Below, piece by piece: positions 31,764-41,620 of a stretch of DNA of 64,000 nucleotides (positions are counted from its first letter, which is position 1; each line of letters begins with the position of its first letter). Under the pieces are notes generated by a model. The model was not told where the DNA came from, made no database searches, and worked only from the letters and a program-made list of their open reading frames with translations. Source of the stretch: Clostridia bacterium (GTDB lineage: Bacteria; Bacillota; Clostridia; Christensenellales; Borkfalkiaceae); assembly GCA_017399945.1 (NCBI GenBank), contig JAFQAQ010000017.1:1-64000 (forward strand). Reading direction: 5' to 3'. A program made the position numbers and the translations under genes.

Positions 31764-34049
31764 ATGAAAATTGTCTACGGAAAAGTTCCTTCAAAAGAAC
31801 AATCTATTGAAATAAATAATCTTTCAAATCAATGTGGTATTACTTTTGATACTGCACGTCTTTTGTATTTCCGTGGAATTGACACCGTAGATAAAATAAC
31901 TCGTTTTTTAAATCCTACCTTAAAAAACCTTCATAACCCAATGCTTTTTAAGGATATGAAAGGGGTAATTAATAAAATACAAAAAGCAAAAGAAAACGAA
32001 CAAATCGTTTTAGTATTCGGCGATTACGACGCTGACGGCGTTTGCGCAACTACCATACTATACAATTGCTTAAAAGAATATGGCATAAAGGTTTTTTGCG
32101 CTATCCCAGAAAGAGAAGATGGATACGGTCTTAACGTTGAGAAAATACTCCAAATGAAAAAAGATTTAGGCGTATCTTTGGTTATAACCGTTGACTGTGG
32201 AATATCGGATAAAGATAAGATTTTATCACTTAAAGAACAGTCGATAGACGTTATTGTAACCGACCATCACGAGCCACCGGAGGAACTTCCGGATTGTCTA
32301 ATTATTAATCCCAAAGTAACAGATTCAGGCTATCCTTTCGACGGGCTTTGCGGGGCTGGTGTCGCCTATAAAGTAGGCTTTGCTTTAATTAGCAAAAACG
32401 CCAATAAATATCTAGACTTTGTGGCTCTTGCAACAGTTGCCGATAGCATGAACTTAATTGATGAAAATAGAGATCTTGTATACCAAGGACTTAAACTATT
32501 TGAATCAAGTAAAATAAGGGAATGTTTTAAACAACTTTTAGGTGATTCCGATAAAACTATAACGGCAAGTTCGCTTGCTTATACGCTTGCTCCTAGAATA
32601 AACGCAGGTGGAAGAATGGGCGATGCCCTTTCTGCGCTAAAATTATTTATTTCCGACAACAGCGAGGAGATTTATAATCTAGCAGTACTTCTTAATAAAT
32701 ACAACGTTCAACGCCAAACCGAGTGTGATCAGGTTTACAGACAAACTAAAAACGTTATAATTACACAAAAATTATATAATGATAACGTAATTTGTGTTAA
32801 GGGCGAAGATTGGAGCGCGGGAGTAATAGGTATAGTTGCTGCAAAACTAGTGGAAGACTACAATCGTCCCGTAATAGTTTTTGCTCATCACGAAGGGTTT
32901 TATAAAGGCTCTGCAAGAAGCGTTCAAGGAGTTAACATACTAAACTTAATAGCGTCTGCAAAACATTTGCTTTTGGGTTTCGGCGGGCACTCGCAAGCGG
33001 CAGGCGTATCCGTTGAATACGATAAGTTTGAGGATTTTTCCGAGTATATTTCAAACAAAATGCAACAAATATACGACTGCGAAAAACCAGAACCTATTAT
33101 TAGAGTAGAATGGGAAACGGATAAACCAATTAGCGTGCAATTTGCAAAAGAATTAGATGCCTTAGAACCGTTTGGTACGGGCAACCAAAAACCGTGTTTT
33201 GTAACCACCGTTAAAAACGCAAAACCCAATCCTATTAAATTGGGTTCTCCACACTATAATTTGCAATCTAACGCCCTTCCGTTGCTTTATTTTAATGCGG
33301 TAAAAGACCTTTTACCTCTTTCTATCGACGTGGAAAAAAAGATTGTATACGAAATCAATTATTCTATTTATCGTGGGAGAGAACAAATAAAAGGTTTTGT
33401 TAAAAAAGTGCTTCCCATATACACTGATTTTAACGAAGCAAACGAATTTTTATATAAAAACCAACTAAATTCTTTGATGTTGCCTAGTGGAAAGGCTGAG
33501 ATGATATCGTATGAAAAAGATATCGTAAAACAAGGTTTCGGTACTCTTTACGTTATTTCAGACGCGAAAAACCTTAATAAATATCACGTTCCACGTGGAA
33601 TAGAAATTTATCCTATGTCGATAGAGGGGCGCTCGGGAAGAAATTGCATAGTTTTGTCACCGGTAAGTGTACCCGACGAATATTCTACCGTTGTATACTT
33701 AGATAAACCCCTTCAAATTATAAACACTTGCGTGGCAAGTTATTTCGTTGACATTGACGGATGCTCGTGGATAAACGACGTTAGAACGGATAGAGAGTAT
33801 TTCGCTAGCGTTTATAACTTACTAGTAAGTTTAGAAGGCAAGCAATTTAACGATAGCGTGTACGCACACCAAAACTATGCAAAAGATTTTGACTGGAAAA
33901 GTTTTATCTTTGCAACGGAAGTTTTTCTAGAATTAGGTCTTTTTGATATTAACAACGGATTATTAACTAGAAATATTCAAGTAAAAAACGCATTGACAAA
34001 CTCGCTACAATATAGTAAAATTTGCAGTATAAAGGAAAAATTATGCTGA
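31764..34049 (+). CDS. recJ: Single-stranded-DNA-specific exonuclease RecJ
   Basis: A 761-residue DHH-family 5'-3' exonuclease for recombination and mismatch repair. Motifs seen are VFGDYDADGVCATTIL (metal Asp), VTVDCGISD, DHHEPPEELPD and, in the DHHA1 domain, GFGGHSQAAGVSVE. An OB-like region follows at about 455-560 and a diverged C-terminal extension after that. ATG 31764 lies 13 nt after the secF terminator stem with no SD, like ogg. Its end overlaps the rsh start (ATGCTGA). Confidence 0.95.
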   Translation: MKIVYGKVPSKEQSIEINNLSNQCGITFDTARLLYFRGIDTVDKITRFLNPTLKNLHNPMLFKDMKGVINKIQKAKENEQIVLVFGDYDADGVCATTILYNCLKEYGIKVFCAIPEREDGYGLNVEKILQMKKDLGVSLVITVDCGISDKDKILSLKEQSIDVIVTDHHEPPEELPDCLIINPKVTDSGYPFDGLCGAGVAYKVGFALISKNANKYLDFVALATVADSMNLIDENRDLVYQGLKLFESSKIRECFKQLLGDSDKTITASSLAYTLAPRINAGGRMGDALSALKLFISDNSEEIYNLAVLLNKYNVQRQTECDQVYRQTKNVIITQKLYNDNVICVKGEDWSAGVIGIVAAKLVEDYNRPVIVFAHHEGFYKGSARSVQGVNILNLIASAKHLLLGFGGHSQAAGVSVEYDKFEDFSEYISNKMQQIYDCEKPEPIIRVEWETDKPISVQFAKELDALEPFGTGNQKPCFVTTVKNAKPNPIKLGSPHYNLQSNALPLLYFNAVKDLLPLSIDVEKKIVYEINYSIYRGREQIKGFVKKVLPIYTDFNEANEFLYKNQLNSLMLPSGKAEMISYEKDIVKQGFGTLYVISDAKNLNKYHVPRGIEIYPMSIEGRSGRNCIVLSPVSVPDEYSTVVYLDKPLQIINTCVASYFVDIDGCSWINDVRTDREYFASVYNLLVSLEGKQFNDSVYAHQNYAKDFDWKSFIFATEVFLELGLFDINNGLLTRNIQVKNALTNSLQYSKICSIKEKLC

Positions 34050-36169
34050 GTATCTATCAACATTTAGAAAAGGTCTATACGGGTGAAGATTTAATACTCG
34101 TGCAAAAAGCATACGAGTTTTCTAAGCAAGCCCATAAAAACCAAAAACGCGCTTCGGGTGAAGAATATTTTATTCACCCATGTTTCGTTGCGGGTATTTT
34201 GGTTGATTTAGGTCTTGACGCATCTACCGTTGCCGCTGCATTTTTACACGACGTAATAGAAGATACTCCCGTATCTGAAAACCACATAAAATCAGAGTTT
34301 GGTGAAGAAGTATTAGCGCTAGTTCAAGGGGTAACCAAACTAGAAAAGATTCAATTTACTTCTACCGAGCAAGAACAAGCTGAAAATTTCCGCAAGCTAT
34401 TCGTTGCAATGGCAAAGGATATAAGGGTAATCATAATAAAACTTGCCGATAGATTACACAATATGCGTTCACTAAACTTTTTATCAAAAGAACGCCAACA
34501 AAAAATTGCAAAAGAAACTATTGATATTTACGCGCCGTTAGCCGGAAGACTAGGTATTTCGCAAGTAAAATGCGAATTAGAAGACCTTTGCTTAAAATAT
34601 TTAGAACCCGATTTTTACGAGTTTTTATCTACCAATATTGAAGAAAGGGTAAAGGAATCGGGTAATTTAGTTGAACAAGTTATCGCCCAAGTAAAAGACA
34701 TTATGCAAGAGTCTAATATAAACGGCGAAGTTTTCGGCAGAAAAAAACACTTGTATAGTATATATCGCAAAATGAAAGAACGTGGCAAAACGTTCGACCA
34801 AATTTACGATTTAGTTGCAATAAGAATAATCGTAAATAACGTGGACGAATGCTACGAGATTTTTGGAAAAATTCACCATATATGGAAACCTGTTCCAGGG
34901 AGAATTAAGGACTATATAGCAACACCAAAACCAAACATGTACCGTTCGTTACACACGACGGTCGTAACCAATTTTGGAAGGTTTTTTGAAATACAAATAA
35001 GAACTTACGAAATGAACCATGCAGCCGAATACGGTATCGCCGCCCATTGGAAATACAAGGAAAAGCGTATGGGCGACGATTTAGATACCAGACTTTCTTG
35101 GATAAGGGAAGTAATGGAATGGCAAGGTGGCCTAAAAGATAGTAAAGAGTTTTTAGACTCGCTTAAAGGTGACGTGTACAGTTCGGAAGTACTTGTTTTT
35201 ACTCCAAAAGGGGACGTTATTAGTTTGCCAAAAGGCGCAACTCCGTTAGATTTTGCCTATCATATTCACTCGGCGGTAGGTAATCGTTGCGTAGGCGCTA
35301 AGGTAAACACCAAAATGGTGCCCTTAAACACCGAACTTCATATTGGTGATATAGTAGAAATCATCACTTCTCAAAACTCCAAAGGCCCTTCATGGGACTG
35401 GCTAAAAATTGTTCGTAGCCCAAGCGCAAGGGTAAAGATAAAACAATTCTTCAAAAAAGAAATGAAGGAAGAAAACGGCAAAACCGGCAAGGTTATGCTT
35501 GAAGAAGAAGCCAAAAAACGCGGATATAAACTATCCGAGCTTTTGACCGAAGAATCCTTCCTTATTTTATCAACGAAAATGTCCTTTAACGGTCAAGACG
35601 AAATGTTTTCGTCTGTTGGCTATGGCGCTGTTTCGCCCACCCAAGTTATCGTTAAATTAATTGATTATTACAAGAAAAAACAGCCGGTTGAAAATATAGT
35701 AAAAAGTTCAAGCGTAAACACCAAAGCGTGTGGCGTAACCGTAAAGGGTATGGAAGGCATACTCGTGCGTTTTGCCGGTTGCTGTAACCCCGTTCCGGGC
35801 GACCAAATCATAGGCTTTATATCTCGTGGTAGGGGTGTTACCGTACACAGAAAGGACTGTCCTAACCTTAAACACGTAGAAACGGATAGACTTATTGAAG
35901 TATCTTGGACGGGGGATTATAAAACAAGCTTTAACGTAGGAATAGAGGTGGTTGGAAACAACCAAACTGATTTGCTTACGGCAGTAGCCGCACAGTGCGC
36001 AGTGTCTAAACTAGAAATCATTTCAACTAATGGTAGAATAGACGCGAAAACGCGCAGAGTAATAGTTGATTTTCATATTCGCCTTAACGATAAGGACGAA
36101 TTAGATAAACTTATTTCCAAACTAAAACAAGAACCCAAAATCGTTGAAGTATTTAGGACGACTAACTAA
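34043..36169 (+). CDS. rsh: Bifunctional (p)ppGpp synthetase/hydrolase (RelA/SpoT homolog)
   Basis: A 708-residue stringent-response enzyme. ATG 34043 is chosen (SD AAAGGA; the upstream in-frame TTG at 34022 lacks one). The HD hydrolase domain has FIHP, FLHDVIEDT and KLADRLHNMRSL. The synthetase domain has GRKKHLYSIYRKM and FDQIYDLVAIRIIV. The TGS domain is VFTPKGDVISLPKGATPLDFAYHIHSAVG, followed by a helical/zinc-finger part (GCCNPVPGDQIIGFIS) and a C-terminal ACT domain. It overlaps recJ by 7 nt and the MBL gene by 1 nt. Confidence 0.96.
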   Translation: MLSIYQHLEKVYTGEDLILVQKAYEFSKQAHKNQKRASGEEYFIHPCFVAGILVDLGLDASTVAAAFLHDVIEDTPVSENHIKSEFGEEVLALVQGVTKLEKIQFTSTEQEQAENFRKLFVAMAKDIRVIIIKLADRLHNMRSLNFLSKERQQKIAKETIDIYAPLAGRLGISQVKCELEDLCLKYLEPDFYEFLSTNIEERVKESGNLVEQVIAQVKDIMQESNINGEVFGRKKHLYSIYRKMKERGKTFDQIYDLVAIRIIVNNVDECYEIFGKIHHIWKPVPGRIKDYIATPKPNMYRSLHTTVVTNFGRFFEIQIRTYEMNHAAEYGIAAHWKYKEKRMGDDLDTRLSWIREVMEWQGGLKDSKEFLDSLKGDVYSSEVLVFTPKGDVISLPKGATPLDFAYHIHSAVGNRCVGAKVNTKMVPLNTELHIGDIVEIITSQNSKGPSWDWLKIVRSPSARVKIKQFFKKEMKEENGKTGKVMLEEEAKKRGYKLSELLTEESFLILSTKMSFNGQDEMFSSVGYGAVSPTQVIVKLIDYYKKKQPVENIVKSSSVNTKACGVTVKGMEGILVRFAGCCNPVPGDQIIGFISRGRGVTVHRKDCPNLKHVETDRLIEVSWTGDYKTSFNVGIEVVGNNQTDLLTAVAAQCAVSKLEIISTNGRIDAKTRRVIVDFHIRLNDKDELDKLISKLKQEPKIVEVFRTTN

Positions 36170-36786
36170 TGAAACTTTATTCTTTGCAAACGGGTTTGCT
36201 TGGCGTAAATTCCTATTTTTTAGTAAATGAAAAAAATAACCAAGCCATACTAATCGACGGTGGTGAAAGTTATAAATCAATAAAAAAAGCAGAGAGCGAT
36301 TTAGGCGTTAAAATAACTGCTTTATTGCTTACGCACGCGCATTTTGATCATGCGGGAAATGCCGCTAAATTACAAAATGAAGGAGTGAAAGTTTATATTG
36401 GCGAAAAGGACGCCGAAAAACTATCTAATTCCTTGAATTTAGCAGGCGATTTTGGTCGTAAGTTTGAGTGCCTTACGCCAGATTTTACACTATTTGACGG
36501 ACAAGTTTTGGATATAAACGACGTTAAAATCAAGGTCATTTCAACACCTGGTCACACGGACGGAAGCGTAAGCTATTTAGTAGAAGATATGCTTTTTACG
36601 GGAGATACGTTGTTTAATCTTTCGGTAGGAAGAACGGACTTTCCAACGGGCGATAAAACCCAACTTTTTAACTCTATAAAAAAACTCTTTGCGTTTGATG
36701 GGGATTATAGAGTATTCCCTGGACACGGAGAGTTTACTAGTTTAGATTTTGAACGCAAGAACAATCCCTTGGTAGATTATGATTAA
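36169..36786 (+). CDS. MBL-fold metallohydrolase (glyoxalase II-like)
   Basis: A 205-residue metallo-beta-lactamase-fold enzyme. THAHFDHAGNAA gives the HxHxDH zinc site, with STPGHTDGS, FTGDTLF and VFPGHGEFT supplying the remaining ligands. Small stand-alone members often hydrolyse thioesters such as S-lactoylglutathione analogues. The physiological substrate here is unknown. Its start overlaps the rsh stop (TAATG) and its end overlaps hemZ, so the three are translated together, the usual Clostridia arrangement. Confidence 0.9.
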   Translation: MKLYSLQTGLLGVNSYFLVNEKNNQAILIDGGESYKSIKKAESDLGVKITALLLTHAHFDHAGNAAKLQNEGVKVYIGEKDAEKLSNSLNLAGDFGRKFECLTPDFTLFDGQVLDINDVKIKVISTPGHTDGSVSYLVEDMLFTGDTLFNLSVGRTDFPTGDKTQLFNSIKKLFAFDGDYRVFPGHGEFTSLDFERKNNPLVDYD

Positions 36787-38143
36787 TACGGATTTAGAAA
36801 ATTTTTTACCCGACTTAAAAGAAGTTGAAAACCTATTCGGTGACGGATACAATATCCGTCACCGCTTTAAACGTGCCGAAAACAAAATGGTAAACACCGT
36901 AACCGTAAACGGAAGCACATATGCGTACGGCAATTTCGTGGGAGAAAATCTAGATGAAATTACCGAAAAAAGACTAACTAAACGCTATGCAAAACTCTCA
37001 TTATATAAAGCGCTTGCAAAGTTTACAGGTAAAGATATGCCGTGGGGTGCGCTCACGGGCATAAGACCAACTAAACTTGCCTATCAACAACTTGAAAAGC
37101 AAGGCGAATTTACAGAATTTTTTACCGACGTTATGAAGGTAAGTAAGCAAAAAACAACGCTAACCCAATCGGTCATTGACAGTCAAAAAGGTATTTATAA
37201 AAAAGACGATGAAAACGTAGACTTTTTCGTGTTTATCCCATTTTGTCCGTCAAGATGTAGATACTGTTCGTTTATAAGTGCCGATATGAAATCGGCAAGC
37301 AAATATTTAGACCAATACGTAGATGCGTTGGTAGACGAAATACTCCATGCAAAACAGTTTATAAAAAATCTACGGAGTATATATATCGGTGGTGGAACTC
37401 CAGTTTGCCTTCCGGACGATAAACTAGAAAAAGTTCTTTGTGCTATCGACCAAATAAATAGCGGTGTAGAATACACCGTAGAGGCGGGCAGACCGGACAC
37501 TATAACTCCAACCAACCTTGCTATTTTGAAAAAACATAAGGTTACAAGAATTTGCGTTAATCCACAAACCTTTTCGGATAAAACCCTTAAACTACTTGGA
37601 AGAAATCATACTTCAACCCAAATTGAACAAGCGTACGAACTAGCAAAAAACGATTTTTCAATAAACATGGATTTAATTGCGGGGTTAGAAGGGGAAAGTT
37701 TGGAAGACTTTAAACAAACCTTAGAAAAAACTATAAACTTAAATCCAGACAATATAACCGTTCATACTCTTTGTGTAAAACGTGGTTCTAAACTAGCGGA
37801 CGATACGGATAGACTTACCGAAGGACAAGTTAATGATATGGTTGAATATGCCCACGGAAGACTAAACGATGCAGGTTATAAACCCTATTATATGTACAGA
37901 CAAAAATATATGGCGGGAAACCTTGAAAACACGGGGTATACAAAAGAAGGTAAAGCTTGTGTTTATAACGTAGACGTTATGGAAGAAATATCTCAAAACG
38001 TTGCGTGTGGAGCAAACGCAGTAAGTAAAAGGGTGTTTAACGGTGGGGAAAGGATAGAGCGACTTGCAAGTCCAAAAGATATAGCAACCTATCTATCAAA
38101 AATAGAAAAAATCAAAAAAGATAAAGAAAAGTTCTTTAATTAA
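36779..38143 (+). CDS. hemZ: Radical SAM protein HemZ (coproporphyrinogen dehydrogenase-like)
   Basis: A 454-residue radical SAM protein of the HemN/HemZ group. FIPFCPSRCRYCSFIS holds the CxxxCxxC iron-sulfur motif, with SIYIGGGTPVCLPDDKL next to it. VEAGRPDTIT, INPQTF-like VNPQTFSDKTL and a HemZ-type N-terminal ~150 residues complete it. Many HemZ-like proteins have untested activity and no other heme gene is near, so heme synthesis is not certain. The start overlaps the MBL gene by 8 nt. Confidence 0.88.
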   Translation: MINTDLENFLPDLKEVENLFGDGYNIRHRFKRAENKMVNTVTVNGSTYAYGNFVGENLDEITEKRLTKRYAKLSLYKALAKFTGKDMPWGALTGIRPTKLAYQQLEKQGEFTEFFTDVMKVSKQKTTLTQSVIDSQKGIYKKDDENVDFFVFIPFCPSRCRYCSFISADMKSASKYLDQYVDALVDEILHAKQFIKNLRSIYIGGGTPVCLPDDKLEKVLCAIDQINSGVEYTVEAGRPDTITPTNLAILKKHKVTRICVNPQTFSDKTLKLLGRNHTSTQIEQAYELAKNDFSINMDLIAGLEGESLEDFKQTLEKTINLNPDNITVHTLCVKRGSKLADDTDRLTEGQVNDMVEYAHGRLNDAGYKPYYMYRQKYMAGNLENTGYTKEGKACVYNVDVMEEISQNVACGANAVSKRVFNGGERIERLASPKDIATYLSKIEKIKKDKEKFFN

Positions 38144-38185
38144 CCTAAAACGCCCCAAAAAAAGCAAATTCAATGCAAAAAATAG

Positions 38186-38214
38186 TTTACAAAAAATAAT
38201 ATTTTTGTTATAAT
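38186..38214 (+). promoter_or_regulatory. Promoter of rpsO
   Basis: TTTACA (38186-38191), 17 bp, TATAAT (38209-38214). It starts a ~90-nt leader. Confidence 0.85.
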
Positions 38215-38220
38215 CATAAG

Positions 38221-38310
38221 GCTTAATACTTTGCGCAAGGTTTTGTGGATTCTCCACCCATTGCTTTGTACAAAGCGAATTAATCCATAAAATATAGGAG
38301 GTAAAAACAA
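38221..38310 (+). promoter_or_regulatory. Candidate S15 autoregulatory leader
   Basis: The leader contains hairpins GTGGA/TCCAC and CTTTG/CAAAG, then a free AGGAGG. S15 represses its own mRNA through leader structures in several bacterial groups. Assignment here is by position and structure only. Confidence 0.4.
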
Positions 38311-38574
38311 ATGGATAAAGCAAAAAAGGCAGAAATAATTAAAAAGTTTGGTCAACACGAAGGTGATACCGGTTCAGCAGAAGTGCAAATCGCACTTTTA
38401 ACCGAAAGAATCAATCACTTAAACCAACACCTATCAAAAAACATTCACGACAATCACTCTCGTCGTGGTTTGTTAAAAATGGTTGGTGAACGCCGTGGCC
38501 TTTTGAAATATTTACAAGAAGTAGATATTGAAAGATACAGAAAGGTTATTGCAGCGTTAGAACTCAGAAAGTAA
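38311..38574 (+). CDS. rpsO: 30S ribosomal protein S15
   Basis: An 87-residue full-length S15 that binds 16S rRNA in the central domain. [29 protein letters not shown] and [22 protein letters not shown] are the family signature, with the rRNA-binding His and Arg present. An excellent SD (AGGAGG) precedes it. It lies upstream of pnp, as in Bacillus and relatives, with a weak terminator between them. Confidence 0.98.
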   Translation: MDKAKKAEIIKKFGQHEGDTGSAEVQIALLTERINHLNQHLSKNIHDNHSRRGLLKMVGERRGLLKYLQEVDIERYRKVIAALELRK

Positions 38575-38582
38575 TAAAAATA

Positions 38583-38614
38583 GGGCGGCATAAATTTTTT
38601 GTCGCCCAATTTTT
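38583..38614 (+). terminator. Terminator between rpsO and pnp
   Basis: GGGCGGCA (38583-38590) pairs with TGTCGCCC (38600-38607) with one G-T pair, then a T run at 38610-38614. Partial read-through to pnp is possible. Confidence 0.7.
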
Positions 38615-38701
38615 GTACGTATAGCTAAATTGAAATTGTGCGCAGTCGCGGGGTGCGAATGCGTTTCAAAATACAGAGTTTAGAATATAGGAGAAAACAA
38701 A

Positions 38702-40798
38702 ATGACAGCTAATTACAGAGAATTCAAAACTACCTTAGGTGGCAGAGAACTTATCGTTGAAACGGGCAAATATGCCGAACAAACCAACGGTTCTTGCGTA
38801 GTAAGGTGTGGCGAAACCGCAGTTATGGTAAACGTAACCATGGCTGAAAAACCAAGAGACGGAATGGATTACTTTCCTTTGGGCGTAGACTTTGAAGAAA
38901 AAATGTATTCCATCGGTTCTATCCCAGGTGGATTCAAAAAGAGAGAAGGCAGAGCTTCTGATAAAGCTATTTTAACTAGCCGACTTATCGATAGACCTAT
39001 CCGTCCATTATTCCCCAAGGGATTATTTAACGACGTAATCGTTATTGCAACTGCACTTTCAGTTGAACCCGATATCCAACCCGAAGTGTTGGCAATGATC
39101 GGTAGTTCGATTGCAATCAGCATTTCGGATATTCCTTTTGCAGGTCCTACCGGAAGCGTAGTAGTAGGTATCGTTGACGGCGAATACGTAATCAACCCAA
39201 ATGCTGAACAAAGAGAAAAAAGCACCCTTAACTTAAACCTTGCTGGTACGAAAGACGCTATCATGATGGTTGAAGCAGGTGCAAAAGAAATTTCAGACGA
39301 CGAAATGGTTGGCGCAATTCTTTTCGGTCACGAAGAAATCAAAAAACTTTGTGATTTCCAAGAAGCAATCGTTAAAGAAATCGGCAAACCCAAAAGAGAA
39401 ATGGAACTTTACCATATTCCCGAAGAAATTGACGCTGCCGTAAGAGAATTTGCTAGCGATATGCTCGATAAGGCTTTGGACACTTTTGATAGAAAAGTTC
39501 GTCAAGACGGTCAAGACGCAGTTGAAAAGGCAACCTTAGAACATTTTGCTGAAATTTATCCCGATAAAGAAAGAGAAATTAAGGATTCCTTGTATTACTT
39601 AACCAAAGAAAAAGTAAGAGCAAAAATTACCCACAAGGGTATCCGTCCCGACGGAAGAACTCTTACCGAAGTTAGACCTATTTGGTGTGAAGCAGGCGTT
39701 CTTCCTAGAGTACACGGCTCGGGCGTATTTACCAGAGGACAAACTCAGGTTATGAGTACTTGTACCTTAGGTATGTTATCTGAAGCACAAAAACTTGAAG
39801 GACTAGACGGCGAATCCGAAAAGAGATATATGCACCAATACAATATGCCTGGATACGCTTCCGGCGAGGCTAAGCCTTTAAGAAGCCCAGGTAGACGTGA
39901 AATTGGTCACGGCGCACTCGCTGAAAGAGCGTTAGAACCAGTTATTCCATCTCCCGATGAATTCCCATACGCTATAAGAATCGTATCAGAAGTTCTTTCT
40001 TCTAACGGTTCTACTTCGCAAGGTAGCGTTTGTGGTTCTACCTTAGCGCTTATGGACGCAGGCGTTCCGATTAAAGCGCCCGTTGCAGGTATTGCTATGG
40101 GACTTATCAAGGACGTTGAAAGTGGCAAGGTTTCCGTTCTTACCGATATTCAAGGTTTGGAAGACTTCCTTGGCGATATGGACTTTAAGGTAGCGGGTAC
40201 CGAAAAGGGTATCACGGCAATCCAAATGGATATTAAAATTAAGGGTATTGACGAAGCTATTTTAAGACAAGCAATTGCACAAGCAAACGTTGGCAGACAA
40301 CATATCTTAGGCAAAATGCTTGAAGTAATAAGCGAGCCTAGGGAAGAACTTTCTAAATATGCTCCTAGAATAATTACCTTTACTATTGACCCCGAAAAGA
40401 TTGGCGACGTAGTTGGTAAGCAAGGCAAGGTAATCAACAAGATTATCGAAGAAACGGGCGTTAAGATTGATATAGAAGACGACGGAAGAGTTAACGTTGC
40501 TTGCGTGGGTAACCCCGAACAAGCAGAAAGGGCAAAAGCGATTATCCTTTCTATTGCTAAGGATCCCGAAGTTGGTGATATGTTTATTTCCGAAGTTGTA
40601 AGAATTCTTCCAAAGGTTGGTGCGTTCTGCGAACTAGCTCCCGGAAAAGACGGTTTAATTCACATTTCCAAGATGAGCGAAAAGAGAATTAACACCGTTG
40701 AAGAAGTTTTGCATATAGGCGATAAAGTTAAGGTAGAAATCATCAAAATTGGTGACAAGGGTATCGACCTTAAACTTCTAGAAATTATCAACGACTAA
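38702..40798 (+). CDS. pnp: Polyribonucleotide nucleotidyltransferase (PNPase)
   Basis: A 698-residue phosphorolytic 3'-5' exoribonuclease, active as a trimer. Two RNase PH domains are visible (DYFPLGVDFEEKMYSIGSIPGGFKKREGR, then HGSGVFTRGQTQVMSTCTLG with SNGSTSQGSVCGSTLALMDAGVP). A KH domain follows (VGKQGKVINKIIEETGVKIDI), then a C-terminal S1 domain (KDGLIHISKMSEKRI). It is full length. SD AGGAG. The gene is followed by a strong terminator and then ylxY. Confidence 0.98.
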   Translation: MTANYREFKTTLGGRELIVETGKYAEQTNGSCVVRCGETAVMVNVTMAEKPRDGMDYFPLGVDFEEKMYSIGSIPGGFKKREGRASDKAILTSRLIDRPIRPLFPKGLFNDVIVIATALSVEPDIQPEVLAMIGSSIAISISDIPFAGPTGSVVVGIVDGEYVINPNAEQREKSTLNLNLAGTKDAIMMVEAGAKEISDDEMVGAILFGHEEIKKLCDFQEAIVKEIGKPKREMELYHIPEEIDAAVREFASDMLDKALDTFDRKVRQDGQDAVEKATLEHFAEIYPDKEREIKDSLYYLTKEKVRAKITHKGIRPDGRTLTEVRPIWCEAGVLPRVHGSGVFTRGQTQVMSTCTLGMLSEAQKLEGLDGESEKRYMHQYNMPGYASGEAKPLRSPGRREIGHGALAERALEPVIPSPDEFPYAIRIVSEVLSSNGSTSQGSVCGSTLALMDAGVPIKAPVAGIAMGLIKDVESGKVSVLTDIQGLEDFLGDMDFKVAGTEKGITAIQMDIKIKGIDEAILRQAIAQANVGRQHILGKMLEVISEPREELSKYAPRIITFTIDPEKIGDVVGKQGKVINKIIEETGVKIDIEDDGRVNVACVGNPEQAERAKAIILSIAKDPEVGDMFISEVVRILPKVGAFCELAPGKDGLIHISKMSEKRINTVEEVLHIGDKVKVEIIKIGDKGIDLKLLEIIND

Positions 40799-40810
40799 TT
40801 AAACTATCGG

Positions 40811-40842
40811 GTATGCAAGGCAAATTGCCTTGCATACTTTTT
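40811..40842 (+). terminator. Terminator after pnp
   Basis: GTATGCAAGGCA (40811-40822) pairs with TGCCTTGCATAC (40826-40837), followed by five T. Confidence 0.92.
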
Positions 40843-40894
40843 ATAAAGTAATTTATTACCACCTTTCGTCATAAAATATGGCAGTGAGGTTGGT

Positions 40895-41620
40895 ATGAAA
40901 AACAGATTGCCGTATAAAACTCTTATAACAAACGTTGCGCTTATATTGATAGTCGTCGTTGTGTCGGCTGTTACTTTTATACCACAACCGACGTTGCCAA
41001 GTTACGGTAACGGAACGTTAAAAGCTGTTTATAACGGGGATAGAAGCAAACCGAACGTGTCGTTAATGTTTAACGTGTACGAAAATGCGGATATTGTAGA
41101 TAAAATTGCCACTTTGCTAGAAAACAGAAAACTTACGGCAACCTTTTTCGTGGGTGGTTGTTGGGCTGACGATAATGAACTAACCTTAAAAAGACTAGTT
41201 AACGGTGGTCACGAGATAGCGAATCACGGGTATTTTCATAAAGACCACAAAAAACTATCTTATAAACAAAACGAACAAGAAATATCCCTTACGGGCAAAA
41301 TTATAACGGCGCTATGTGGTGCAAAACCAAACTTGTTTGCGCCTCCTTCGGGAAGTTATGGCGACAACACGCTTTTATCTGCAAACGACCTTGGGTATAC
41401 CGTAGTTATGTGGTCGAAAGACACTATCGATTGGCGTGATAAAAACGTTGAAACAATAATAAAACGGGCAACAAACGGAACTTCTAACGGTGATTTAATT
41501 TTAATGCACCCCAAAGAACATACCTTAAAAGCTTTGCCACAAATTTTAGATTATTTTGAAAAAACGGGATTAAAACAAGTTCCAGTAAGCCAAAATATAA
41601 ATTATCAGGAGATACAATGA
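40895..41620 (+). CDS. ylxY: Polysaccharide-deacetylase-like protein (YlxY family), motif 1 lost
   Basis: A 241-residue NodB-fold protein with an N-terminal membrane anchor (TNVALILIVVVVSAVTFIP). The position between pnp and an M16 peptidase matches ylxY of Bacillus. Motif 2 is kept (HEIANHGYFHKDH, metal His residues) and so is APPSGSYGDNT. Motif 1, normally TFDDG with the catalytic Asp and metal Asp, reads MFNVYE. The enzyme may therefore be catalytically altered or dead, as reported for some YlxY relatives. It likely acts at the cell wall. It overlaps the next gene by 4 nt. Confidence 0.85.
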   Translation: MKNRLPYKTLITNVALILIVVVVSAVTFIPQPTLPSYGNGTLKAVYNGDRSKPNVSLMFNVYENADIVDKIATLLENRKLTATFFVGGCWADDNELTLKRLVNGGHEIANHGYFHKDHKKLSYKQNEQEISLTGKIITALCGAKPNLFAPPSGSYGDNTLLSANDLGYTVVMWSKDTIDWRDKNVETIIKRATNGTSNGDLILMHPKEHTLKALPQILDYFEKTGLKQVPVSQNINYQEIQ

